DNA from: Nocardia terrae
Lineage (GTDB): Bacteria > Actinomycetota > Actinomycetes > Mycobacteriales > Mycobacteriaceae
NCBI RefSeq assembly: GCF_009760405.1
Contig: NZ_WRPP01000005.1
Span: forward strand, 682,001 to 746,000
DNA: 64,000 nt
Reading direction: 5' to 3'
In this document: positions 8,871 to 16,706 of the stretch, in pieces
Position numbering within the stretch: position 1 is the first letter of the stretch
Layout of the letters: each line of letters starts with the position of its first letter
Program-made: the position numbers and the translations under genes
Notes under the pieces: generated by a model
What the model was told of the DNA's origin: nothing
The model's input: only the letters and a program-made list of their open reading frames with translations
The model's database searches: none

Positions 8871-10331
8871 TCACGAGATGGGGCGGGCGGCTGCGCGCAT
8901 GCGGTCGCCGCTGACCCAGGTGGCGTGGAACCCGAGCGGGACGCGAACGGGCAGGCCGAGGCGGCAGATCGGGCCGGCGGTGAGGTCGGCGGCGTCGTAG
9001 ATCCAGACCTCACCGAGGCCGGTGTGGTTGTTGTGGGCGAACATGGTGAGCCAGGCGTCGTCCTCGGCGGTGCCGCCGGGGCGGGGCACCACGGTCAGTT
9101 CGCTGCCGTAGATGCCGTCGCCGAAGGGGACGGTTTGCTTTGCGCCGGTGATGATGTCGTATTTGATGACGGCGTCGAAGATCATGGTGCGGTCGACCGA
9201 CAGGCGCATCTGATACGAGTAGCGGCCGCCGTGGCCGGTGCTGCCCTGGTCGACGGCCGGGAATTCGGTGTTCACGTCGTCCATGGCCTCCTCGACGGTG
9301 ATACCGGTGCGGAGGTTGAAGCGGTATTTGTGCAGTTTCGCCTCGGGGCGCAGATACGCCAGCAGCTGGGCGAGGGGGTGGGCGCGGTCGGAGACGGGGC
9401 TTGGCTCGGAGACGCGGCAGACCACCAGGACGATCTCCTCGCCCTCCTCCCACGAGTTGACCGTGTGGTAGATGTAGCCGGACTCGGCCTCGAACCATTG
9501 CGCCTGTGTCCCTTCGCCGTAACGCGGCAGCACGGCGAAGCGGCTGGGCAGGGTGCGATCGAAGAAGATCTTGAAGCGGCCGGCGGCGGCCGCGCGCGGG
9601 TCGTTGTAGAGCGGCAGATCCATGAGGATCGAGTAGTTCTCGGTAATGGCCATGTCGTGCGGCAGCCGCGGTCCGGGCAGCTCGAGCCCGGTGAAATGCC
9701 GGACCGTCCCGTCCGGATCGGCGACGCCGTAACGCAAGTACGGCGAGTGGATGCCGTAGTCGAAGAACAGCAGTTCCTCGGTGCGCTCGTCGACCTTGGC
9801 GTGCGCCGAAACCTCGCCGCGCAGTGAGCCGTTGAAAGTGTCGACCCCGCGCGTCTCGAGGCTGATCGGGTCCAGCGCGTACGGCTTGCCCGCCCGGTAC
9901 CACAGGGCCAGCAGGTTGCCGTGGTGGTAGACCAGATCGGTATTGGCCGAATTGCGCTCGCGGCGGTCGCCGGGCGGATTGGCGTCCCACGGCTCGATCA
10001 CCCCGCGCCACAACGCCGTTCCCGCCGCGTGCTCGGCGTCGTATTCGGCGGTGCGGATGAACCGGTTGCGATAGGTCGCCCGGCCGTCCTCGAAGTGGAC
10101 CGCGTGCAGCATGCCGTCCCCGTCGAACCAGTGGTAGCGGCCGATCGGCGCGAACTGCGGATTGGGCCCGTTGCGCACGTACACCCCGTCGAGGTCGGCG
10201 GGCAATTCCCCGTGCAGCACGGTCAGATTCGTGGCGGTGGTCTCCTCGGCGCAGGGCGCGTAGGGACCTTCCAGATACGGATTGGCGAGCGCCTCGGCGG
10301 CGGGCGCGATGAGTTCTTCGTTGAGCGGCAT
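8871..10331 (-). CDS. Carotenoid cleavage oxygenase family protein
   Basis: A 486-residue RPE65/carotenoid oxygenase family protein, a seven-bladed propeller with a non-heme Fe(II) held by four His. Candidate ligands are in SAHAKVDE, RLPHDMAIT, IYHTVNSWEEG and the C-terminal GFHATWV. The N-terminal signature DLDGVYVRNGPNP and YHWFDGDGMLH are also present. GGAGG precedes the ATG by 6 nt. The promoter holds a near-palindromic site matching one at the upstream HxlR gene, so the regulator probably controls it. No carotenoid synthesis genes are nearby; the substrate could be an apocarotenoid or a stilbene-like compound. Confidence 0.9.
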   Translation of the reverse strand: MPLNEELIAPAAEALANPYLEGPYAPCAEETTATNLTVLHGELPADLDGVYVRNGPNPQFAPIGRYHWFDGDGMLHAVHFEDGRATYRNRFIRTAEYDAEHAAGTALWRGVIEPWDANPPGDRRERNSANTDLVYHHGNLLALWYRAGKPYALDPISLETRGVDTFNGSLRGEVSAHAKVDERTEELLFFDYGIHSPYLRYGVADPDGTVRHFTGLELPGPRLPHDMAITENYSILMDLPLYNDPRAAAAGRFKIFFDRTLPSRFAVLPRYGEGTQAQWFEAESGYIYHTVNSWEEGEEIVLVVCRVSEPSPVSDRAHPLAQLLAYLRPEAKLHKYRFNLRTGITVEEAMDDVNTEFPAVDQGSTGHGGRYSYQMRLSVDRTMIFDAVIKYDIITGAKQTVPFGDGIYGSELTVVPRPGGTAEDDAWLTMFAHNNHTGLGEVWIYDAADLTAGPICRLGLPVRVPLGFHATWVSGDRMRAAARPIS

Positions 10332-10372
10332 GAGAAGCCTCCAGCGACCGGGCAGGCTCTGCCCGGCTCAGT

Positions 10373-10393
10373 TCACTACAGTTAATGAAGTGA
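10373..10393. promoter_or_regulatory. Candidate HxlR operator before the carotenoid oxygenase
   Basis: A 21-bp imperfect palindrome with arms TCACT (10373-10377) and AGTGA (10389-10393); 16 of the 20 non-central positions obey the symmetry. It lies 41 bp upstream of the oxygenase ATG. Its reverse complement matches 16 of 21 positions with the site at 11313-11333, which overlaps the HxlR start codon. Binding by that regulator is inferred. Confidence 0.65.
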
Positions 10394-10401
10394 TACGCGT
10401 C

Positions 10402-11316
10402 TCAGCCGAGGCTGTCAATAGCGGGGCGAACGACCAAGGGCTCGAAGCGGACGTCGCGGCGGCCCAGCACCGCCTCGCACCCACGGCAGCGCAGCGCGGG
10501 GACCAGCACCGCACCGCATTCCTTGTGCCGGATCAGCAATCCGGGTTCCGGCGTCTCCGGATGAGCGCGATCGGCCCACGCCAGCAGAAAGGCGAAGACC
10601 CCGAACAATGCTCGCCCGCGCGGCGTCAGCCGATAGTCGCGCCCGCCCGCCGCGGGCCGGGTCAGGATCCCCGCGTCGACCAGCCTCGACAAGCGCTCGG
10701 TCAGCGTGGTCGGCGACATGTTCAGCGCCGCACGGAAATCCGAGAACCGCCGCACCCCGGCCAGCGCCAGCCCGGTGATCGAGGCGCTCCAGCGATCCCC
10801 GATGGCCTCCATGATCTCGTCGAAGCGCGCCCCGTCGCGCGCGGGTCCGGCCGCGCGAGCCGAACGCCGACGGCCGGAGGTGATGTGCCACAGCGCTTCC
10901 CGGTCCAGCTCGACCTCGGTGTCGTGGGTGGTGACATCGCGCCCGCACGCACGGCACATGACCACCGGCGGCCCGCGATGCCCGCACTCGGAATGCGTGA
11001 ACTCCGGCAGCAGCGCCCACTCCGGGGTCCACTCCCGCTGCCAGGACCACACGCAGACCAGGATCTCCCAGGTCGCCAATCCCAGCTCGGTGAGCCGATA
11101 TTCGTACCGGTCCACCGAACCGGGCCGCGGGACCCGCTCGAGCACCCCGGCATCGACGAGCGCCGCCAGCCGGGCGGTGAGCACGGCGGGCGGCGCGGCG
11201 GTGCGATCGGCCCACTGGGTGAACCGGCGCGCGTGGTCGACGAAGGCGTGCCGCAGGATCGTCAGCGTCAGTCGATCACCGAGCAGATCGAAGGTCGCGG
11301 CCACCGAGTTCGTCAC
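10402..11316 (-). CDS. Tandem-domain HxlR-type winged-helix regulator with two Cys-ribbon modules
   Basis: A 304-residue regulator in which the HxlR wHTH occurs twice. Module 1 covers about residues 1-100 (GDRLTLTILRHAF ... RLTELG) and module 2 about 165-265 (GDRWSASITGLALAG, ALNMSPTTLTERLSRLVDAGIL, YRLTPRGRALF). Each is followed by a Cys-rich segment: HSECGHRG...CRACGRDV, and HKECGAV...CRGCEAVL, which look like small zinc ribbons. The start is GTG. Usual HxlR proteins are about 110-150 residues and dimerise; this one is a covalent dimer. It probably controls the downstream carotenoid oxygenase and itself through the matching sites. Confidence 0.85.
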   Translation of the reverse strand: MTNSVAATFDLLGDRLTLTILRHAFVDHARRFTQWADRTAAPPAVLTARLAALVDAGVLERVPRPGSVDRYEYRLTELGLATWEILVCVWSWQREWTPEWALLPEFTHSECGHRGPPVVMCRACGRDVTTHDTEVELDREALWHITSGRRRSARAAGPARDGARFDEIMEAIGDRWSASITGLALAGVRRFSDFRAALNMSPTTLTERLSRLVDAGILTRPAAGGRDYRLTPRGRALFGVFAFLLAWADRAHPETPEPGLLIRHKECGAVLVPALRCRGCEAVLGRRDVRFEPLVVRPAIDSLG

Positions 11317-11333
11317 TTCGATAACTGTACTTT
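11313..11333. promoter_or_regulatory. Candidate HxlR autoregulatory operator
   Basis: TCACTTC (11313-11319) followed by TAACTGTA (11322-11329) repeats the pattern of the site at 10373-10393. It overlaps the GTG start of the HxlR gene and the stop codon of the MFS gene upstream. A regulator bound here would block its own expression. Inferred from similarity and position. Confidence 0.55.
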
Positions 11334-13290
11334 ATTCGGTGTGTGACAGCTGCTCCAGCTCACGCTGCACGGCGGCATCGTGCTCGGCCGCCTCCTCCGC
11401 GGCCTTCTTCGGGCTCCAGTGCCCGGACATGAGGAACACGAACGGCAGGAACACCACCTGTGCGATCAGGCAGATCCACCACCAGCGCTTCCACTGTTTC
11501 GCCGAATCCGCCTGCGCCTGCTGGACTTCCTTGCCGTGCGCGGACAGATACGCCAGATCGTCGGCCGGGATCGCGCTCACGGCCTTGAGCTGCGCGCTGG
11601 CGGTCGCGAGTTGCGGGCCGACCTGGGAGACCACGGCCAGCTGGTCGACGGGCACCTTCTCCGCGGCGGTGATCCGGGCGACGGCCTGGTCCGGCGGGAT
11701 ATTGAACTTCTTCGCGACCTGACCGACCGCCACCGCGGCGCTCTGCTGATCGTTCGGGTTCGTCAGCAGTTTGACCAGCACCTGCGCGTCGATCGCCTGC
11801 AGGGTGGCCAGTTCGTCGGGATACTTCGCGTTCACCGACAGCACGGTCTGCACATCCGAGGCCGAATCGCCGGTCAACTTGACCAGCGCGTTCACCTGCG
11901 CCGCTTGATCGTTCGGATTCTTGCCCAGCGCGGTCAGCGTGTCCTCGCCGACCTTCTGGATGGTCGCGATCTCATCGCGGTACTTGGTCGAAATCGTCTG
12001 CAGCCGTGGACCGTAGTTCACCAGCGTGCCCGCCGCGGTCACCACCACCAGCAGGCCGAACAGGACCAGGGTGACGATCGTGCGCAGCAGGCCGCCCCAC
12101 ACCGCCAGCCCGACGGCCGTGGCCGCGGGATTGCGCTTCTCCACCGTCTCGGTGAAACCCGCCATCCAGGTGGAGTAGACGATGCCGCTGCCCAGGGCGA
12201 TCAGGCTCAGCACCGCCGCGAACGTGTAGTAGTCGGTGCCGGGCTTGTCGGTGTAACCGAGGAAGGTGTAGACGCCCACGATGCTGACCACCGCGCCGAA
12301 GATCATGAACGGCTTGCGGACCTTCAACCGGTCCGAGACGAACCCGGTGGCCACCAGGGCGATGGCGCTCGCCAGCCAGTACCAGTTGCCGAGCCCGTTG
12401 GCCTGCGCCGAGCTGAAGCCGAAATTGGTCGCCATGTAGACCGCGAGGAACGAGATGACGGTATAGAAGAACATCAGGAACACCGAGATCGCGAAGGCCG
12501 ATCCGACGACCTCGAAGTGCATCATCTGCCGCCACTGATTGCGTTCCAGCTGGTTCACGTCCAGTCCGCGGGCCCGTGCCTCGATGAGCGCGCGGTCCCG
12601 CAGCGACACCATGATCTGGTCGCGCAGTGCGGGACTCAGCTCGCGCAGCGCCACCATGGCCAGCACCGCGATCACGACACTGATGACGCCGCAGAACCGG
12701 TAGGCGTACTGCCAATCGGGGTGGGCGTCGAGGGTGTGGTTGGCCACCTCGGTGGTGACGAGCGCGCCCAGCACCGGGCCGAGGGTCCAGAATCCCATCG
12801 CCGAGGCGCGGTCGAGCTGCGGCGAGAAGTCGCGCACGAGTGCCGGGGTCGCCACCAGCACCGCGCCCTCCACGATGCTCACCAGGCTGTAGGTGACCAG
12901 GTACGCCTCCTTCGTGGTGCAGGCGGGCACCGCGAAAAGGGTGAGCAGCGAACAGATCGCCATACCGTAGGCGACGATATTGGCCCGCCCCCACCGGTCC
13001 AGCAGGCCGGTCACCACCGAGGCCACCGCACCGAAGGCCGCGCCCACGATGAAGATGCCGATGAAGTATCGGAAGGTCAGGTGGAAGTAGGCGATGAGCT
13101 GATTGCCCACCGCGCCCGCCACGATCTGCTGGTAGTACAGCGAGATCGAGGTGATCACCACGACGAACAGGTACCAGGCCCGCCTCGGCGTATCCGGATA
13201 GTGCGGCAATTTCCGCTGCCACAGACCGGTGACCATGGTGGGCGGGGGAATTTCCGCGGCCGGGCGAGCCGCGGTAGGAGTGCTACTCAT
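11332..13290 (-). CDS. MFS transporter with long repeat-containing loop before the last helix
   Basis: A 652-residue MFS permease. The N-terminal half has hydrophobic helices from about residue 40 and the family loop motif GLLDRWGRANI; helices continue to about residue 425. Then come about 170 residues without a membrane segment, and a final helix (WWWICLIAQVVFLPFVFLM, about 604-622). The loop contains a duplicated unit: YRDEIATIQ...NPNDQ (about 435-475) and YPDELATLQ...NPNDQ (about 490-515). Ordinary MFS proteins are 400-450 residues. It is upstream of the HxlR gene on the same strand, separated by a candidate operator. The substrate is unknown; small carboxylates are a guess from resemblance to oxalate/formate-type permeases. 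Confidence 0.82.
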   Translation of the reverse strand: MSSTPTAARPAAEIPPPTMVTGLWQRKLPHYPDTPRRAWYLFVVVITSISLYYQQIVAGAVGNQLIAYFHLTFRYFIGIFIVGAAFGAVASVVTGLLDRWGRANIVAYGMAICSLLTLFAVPACTTKEAYLVTYSLVSIVEGAVLVATPALVRDFSPQLDRASAMGFWTLGPVLGALVTTEVANHTLDAHPDWQYAYRFCGVISVVIAVLAMVALRELSPALRDQIMVSLRDRALIEARARGLDVNQLERNQWRQMMHFEVVGSAFAISVFLMFFYTVISFLAVYMATNFGFSSAQANGLGNWYWLASAIALVATGFVSDRLKVRKPFMIFGAVVSIVGVYTFLGYTDKPGTDYYTFAAVLSLIALGSGIVYSTWMAGFTETVEKRNPAATAVGLAVWGGLLRTIVTLVLFGLLVVVTAAGTLVNYGPRLQTISTKYRDEIATIQKVGEDTLTALGKNPNDQAAQVNALVKLTGDSASDVQTVLSVNAKYPDELATLQAIDAQVLVKLLTNPNDQQSAAVAVGQVAKKFNIPPDQAVARITAAEKVPVDQLAVVSQVGPQLATASAQLKAVSAIPADDLAYLSAHGKEVQQAQADSAKQWKRWWWICLIAQVVFLPFVFLMSGHWSPKKAAEEAAEHDAAVQRELEQLSHTE

Positions 13291-13444
13291 GTTCGAGACG
13301 CCTTTCTCTCCACGGCGTTTCGTGCGCCTCGATACCCGTCGCGACGCAGCACGAACAACCGGGTGATCACAGGGTAGCGGTGTCCAGTGACTTGAATCAC
13401 TGTTACCGAAATCAGAATCGGCCGGACGCGCGTCGAGTTTTGAC

Positions 13445-13464
13445 TACTACACTGAGTCGTAGTA
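13445..13464. promoter_or_regulatory. Inverted repeat TACTAC-N8-GTAGTA
   Basis: A perfect 6-bp inverted repeat, TACTAC (13445-13450) and GTAGTA (13459-13464), 23 bp before the start codon of the membrane protein at 13488 and in the gap it shares with the divergent MFS gene. Repeats with TAC/GTA half sites are used by BlaI/MecI- and CopY-type repressors, but no such regulator is in the window. Confidence 0.5.
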
Positions 13465-13487
13465 TCGAGAAGTTCTGGGGGCAACTC

Positions 13488-13928
13488 ATGATCGACTCAC
13501 TCACGCGGCAGGATCCGCATCCCGTTTCCATCACTCCCGCCCTCCGCTGGACCACCGTCGTGTTCGTCATCGCCCTGGTCGTTCACGGTGCGGACCACCT
13601 CAGGCGGGGCATGGGCACGCTCGGCGCGGGCGTCATGGCGCTGGGCACGACGCAGCAGCTCCTGGCGATCGCGACCATCGTGCTGGTGTTCACCCACCAT
13701 CGCTGGGCGACCCGGGCCGCCGTCTTCGTCGGCTTCGGCAGCGCGGTCGGCTTCACCCTGGTGCACCTGATGCCGAAATGGTTCGGCACGTTCAGCGACA
13801 GCTTCATCAACGCGCCCGCCTCGGCGCGGGTCACCGGGTTCTCGTGGTTCGCGGCGATTTTCGAAATATCGTCCGCGCTCGCGATCGCCATCGCGGGCCT
13901 GTTGGCCCGCGGGCGACAAGCACTGTAA
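13488..13928 (+). CDS. Four-helix integral membrane protein, unknown function
   Basis: A 146-residue protein with four hydrophobic segments at about residues 14-34, 45-65, 70-92 and 115-138. A conserved-looking loop VVHGADHLRRGMGTLG contains His and Asp after the first helix, and HLMPKWFGTFSDSF precedes the last. The ATG at 13488 (MIDSLTR) is preferred over an upstream in-frame start because the extension is basic, not hydrophobic, and would cross the inverted repeat at 13445-13464. I do not recognise a family; the shape is like small actinobacterial membrane proteins of the DoxX/DUF type. Confidence 0.7.
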   Translation: MIDSLTRQDPHPVSITPALRWTTVVFVIALVVHGADHLRRGMGTLGAGVMALGTTQQLLAIATIVLVFTHHRWATRAAVFVGFGSAVGFTLVHLMPKWFGTFSDSFINAPASARVTGFSWFAAIFEISSALAIAIAGLLARGRQAL

Positions 13929-13969
13929 TTATGTTGTCCGACAACTGAGTTGCTGGTGATCGGACATTG

Positions 13970-14905
13970 ATGAGTGATCAGGACTGGTACAGATTCGCGT
14001 CGGGGCTGGCGGCACTGCTGATCTACAGCCCCGACGAGACCGTCGTGATCCTGGATATCGACGGCGACAAGAACTTCATGCAGTTCTTCAAGCACGCGGA
14101 CGGCGTTCACGCCGAAGTGTCCGACGACCTCGGCGAGGGGCAGCGGCGGCGACTGTCCGACAACGGTTGGAGCGCACCGGATTCGGAGCATCCGCTCTGG
14201 TACTACGGAATCGGAGGCCACGGGGCCGCCGCACCGAATGCCGACGATTGCCGCGAGATCACCCTCGCGGCAATCGAAGTGCTCCGTGAGGTGCTGGCGG
14301 TGCCCTCCCCCGGCGATCTGTACCCCAGCGGCTGGGTCGACGGTCCGGGCGAGGTGTTCCTCGACGAGCTGCGCCCGCAGCTCTCCGAGCCCGCCGCCGG
14401 TGAGCTGCGGGCGCTGCTGTCCATCGCGAATCTGCTCGTACCCCATCACCCTTGGCCCGTCGCGACCGTCCGCGCCAGTCTGGAGGGTCCGGTGCACGCG
14501 CACCGCACCGAATCCTGGCGCGGGCTGCTCGCCGCGCTGGGCGAATCCTTCTTCGGCGGGCTCGGGGTGATCAGCCAGTTCGATCGTGGGCAGCCGGTCG
14601 ACGAGATGCGGGATGGATTACGGCACTTACCCTCGCATCCCGCGGACATGTCCTGGGATTGGTACCCGAACTTCGCCGCCGACACCGCGGACTGGCCTGC
14701 CGACGACCGGAGCGCATCCTTCCTGCGCGAGGCCGCCGCCCACGCCGATCCCACCGGCTCGGTCCTGGTCTCCCTCCAGACCGACGGCGACGACTACGCC
14801 CTGACCTTCCTCCCCACCGACCACCTGCCCCGGCTCCGCGCCTTCACCGCCGAGATCGGCAAGCGAGTCGAAACCCTCCCCTACGCCGAGCAGCCCTCCT
14901 CGTAG
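13970..14905 (+). CDS. Conserved hypothetical protein, TY-Chap/YbjN-like
   Basis: A 311-residue soluble acidic protein without signal peptide or membrane helix. The N-terminal 80 residues (DWYRFASGLAALLIYS, VVILDIDGDKNFMQFF) resemble the first domain of TY-Chap proteins, which are chaperone-like proteins of actinobacteria related to YbjN and to type III secretion chaperones. The C-terminal part (about residues 225-300: DMSWDWYPNFAAD ... SVLVSLQTDGDDYALTFLP) could be a second such domain. This family link is tentative. A TTG one codon upstream is an alternative start. No secretion genes are adjacent. Confidence 0.65.
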   Translation: MSDQDWYRFASGLAALLIYSPDETVVILDIDGDKNFMQFFKHADGVHAEVSDDLGEGQRRRLSDNGWSAPDSEHPLWYYGIGGHGAAAPNADDCREITLAAIEVLREVLAVPSPGDLYPSGWVDGPGEVFLDELRPQLSEPAAGELRALLSIANLLVPHHPWPVATVRASLEGPVHAHRTESWRGLLAALGESFFGGLGVISQFDRGQPVDEMRDGLRHLPSHPADMSWDWYPNFAADTADWPADDRSASFLREAAAHADPTGSVLVSLQTDGDDYALTFLPTDHLPRLRAFTAEIGKRVETLPYAEQPSS

Positions 14906-15006
14906 GAATGGGCCTCAGCGTGCAGTCTCGGTCGCCCGGGGGCGGTTTTCGGGCCATTTCGCCCTTCCAGTGCACGACCAGGCCCATTCAGGACCTGTAG
15001 GCCCTC

Positions 15007-15031
15007 GGCGGGGAGGCACCTCTGCCCCGCC
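15007..15031. terminator. Hairpin between convergent genes
   Basis: Inverted arms GGCGGGG (15007-15013) and CCCCGCC (15025-15031), with a further AGG/CCT pairing inside. It lies between the ends of two convergent genes (stops at 14905 and 15048). There is no U-tract, as is common for actinobacterial I-shaped terminators. Confidence 0.5.
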
Positions 15032-15047
15032 TTCCGCCCGACGGAAT

Positions 15048-16547
15048 CTATTCGCCCGCACGGAAATACAGGATGTTGGCGCCGTGGGAGGCGAGCGGAC
15101 CCGCCTCGGCGGCCTGGCGGATGCCGCTGCCGGGCAGACAGGTGAGTTTGGTGAACATGGTGGTGTTGCCGAAGGCCGAGCGGACCTGGGTTTCGGAGGC
15201 GTAGTCTGCGCCGTAGTCGGACAGGGCCTTGAAATCCAGTGGGGCCAGCGGCTTCTCGAGCGGGGTCTGGGCAGCGGGCAGGCCGAGGGCGGCGTACTGG
15301 GTGGCGACGCCGGACTCGTACCAGCACAGCTCGTAGGACATGTTCTCGGTGGTGGTGACGCTGACCACCGGCCACTCCTGCGACAGCCGCAGCGCGAGCG
15401 GGTGGCGGCCGACGGGGGCCACCTCCCAGTTCAGGCTCTTCACCGACACCCAGTGCTCGGAGACCTTCTCGATCAGCACCACGTCCTCGCCCAGTCGCTC
15501 GGCGCGATTGGCCTCGGGTTCGGGTGTGCTCCAATGCTTTTCATCGACGCCGAGATAGGCGGAGCTGGGCACCGGCTGCGCGCCGTCGGCGGTGTAGGCG
15601 GCCAGGATGGCGGCGCGGATCAGCGTCACCGCATTGCGTGAGGAGCAGCGGACCGCCAGCGCGCCGAAGGAGGTGTTGATCTCCACCGGCTTGGAGGGCT
15701 GGTCCGGCAGCGCGCCCGCGGCGATCGGCTTGAGCCCGACCAGCGCCAGCTGCCAGTTGATCTCCTCGATGGTGGCCAGGTCACCGGCCGTCTGGTAGAG
15801 GATCTGCTGCTGGGTCAGGTAGCCCGCGCGCTCGAGGGTCGCGCATTCCAGCTTGCGCAGGGCGGTGACGGTCTTACTGGTGAATCCGATGTCCTCGACC
15901 CGGATTTCCCGCAGCCGCTGCGTCATGGCCGGGGAGGTGACGCCCGCATAGCATTCGCGGTACATGGCCAGCGCCTGTTTGCGCTGGCGGCCCACCATGA
16001 GCGTGCGCAACAGCGTGTTCAGCGAGGCCAGGTAGCGGTTGGCCTGGTCGGGGTCGGCGGCGAAGAGCCCGGCGCGAATGCGCACCGCGTCCTCACCCGC
16101 GGACACCGCCGACTTAGGGTCCAGCCGGCACAGCCACACGCTGCACTTGGACAGCGCGTCGGCCGACGCGCCGGCGGCCAGCGGATAGTTCTGCGCCACA
16201 TGCCGATACGCCTGGCAGGCGTTGCGAATGGTGGAGGTGGCCAGCTCGCGGTGCCCGATCAGGCGGGCGGCCTGCTCGAACAGCCGCAGCGCCTCGGTCA
16301 CCTCGGCGGCGAACGGCGCGGTGACATGCCCGGCGGTGAGCCAGCGCAGCCGGATGAGCACCGCCTCCTGCGCGGGCTCCAGCGCCGAGGGCGAGCGATC
16401 CCGCTGGGCCGGGTCGGTTTTGGTGGCCATGAGGGCGCGGGCCAGCTCGCACAGCGAGGTCGCCAGGGCCAGCTCGGTTTCGGGCGTCCGGTCCCGCGCG
16501 GACCCGCGATCCGCTGCCACCTGACGCTCGATGGCGCTGAGATCCAT
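15048..16547 (-). CDS. TPR-like helical protein of unknown function
   Basis: A 499-residue protein. The first 280 residues are helical with repeat-like units (ELALATSLCELARALM, EVTEALRLFEQAARLIG, YLASLNTLLRTLMVGRQRKQALAMYRECY) that look like degenerate TPRs of the kind found in actinobacterial signalling proteins. The C-terminal 200 residues form a separate, more beta-rich domain with many Trp and Tyr. The chosen start MDLSAIERQ has GAAGG just upstream. An extension to 16655 would cross three GCTGTGT motifs. It stands alone and I cannot assign a function. Confidence 0.7.
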   Translation of the reverse strand: MDLSAIERQVAADRGSARDRTPETELALATSLCELARALMATKTDPAQRDRSPSALEPAQEAVLIRLRWLTAGHVTAPFAAEVTEALRLFEQAARLIGHRELATSTIRNACQAYRHVAQNYPLAAGASADALSKCSVWLCRLDPKSAVSAGEDAVRIRAGLFAADPDQANRYLASLNTLLRTLMVGRQRKQALAMYRECYAGVTSPAMTQRLREIRVEDIGFTSKTVTALRKLECATLERAGYLTQQQILYQTAGDLATIEEINWQLALVGLKPIAAGALPDQPSKPVEINTSFGALAVRCSSRNAVTLIRAAILAAYTADGAQPVPSSAYLGVDEKHWSTPEPEANRAERLGEDVVLIEKVSEHWVSVKSLNWEVAPVGRHPLALRLSQEWPVVSVTTTENMSYELCWYESGVATQYAALGLPAAQTPLEKPLAPLDFKALSDYGADYASETQVRSAFGNTTMFTKLTCLPGSGIRQAAEAGPLASHGANILYFRAGE

Positions 16548-16567
16548 TGCGACCTTCAAACTCCCGT

Positions 16568-16617
16568 AGCTGTGTCTCCGAAGCAAAACACAGCTGATCA
16601 CGAAGGCCATGCTGTGT
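16568..16617. promoter_or_regulatory. Three GCTGTGT half-sites upstream of the TPR-like gene
   Basis: AGCTGTGT (16568-16575) and ACACAGCT (16588-16595) form a perfect 8-bp inverted repeat with a 12-bp spacer. A third copy, GCTGTGTTT, starts at 16611. They lie 21-70 bp before the start codon at 16547, where a promoter for the minus-strand gene is expected. This looks like an operator for an unidentified regulator. Confidence 0.5.
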
Positions 16618-16706
16618 TTGCGCCGAGTCTGCCACACTTCGGGTGCGCGGGTCACCCAAGTGGCGGTTTGCCCGGATCGACGATCGTCCGCGCAACCAAG
16701 GAGCGA

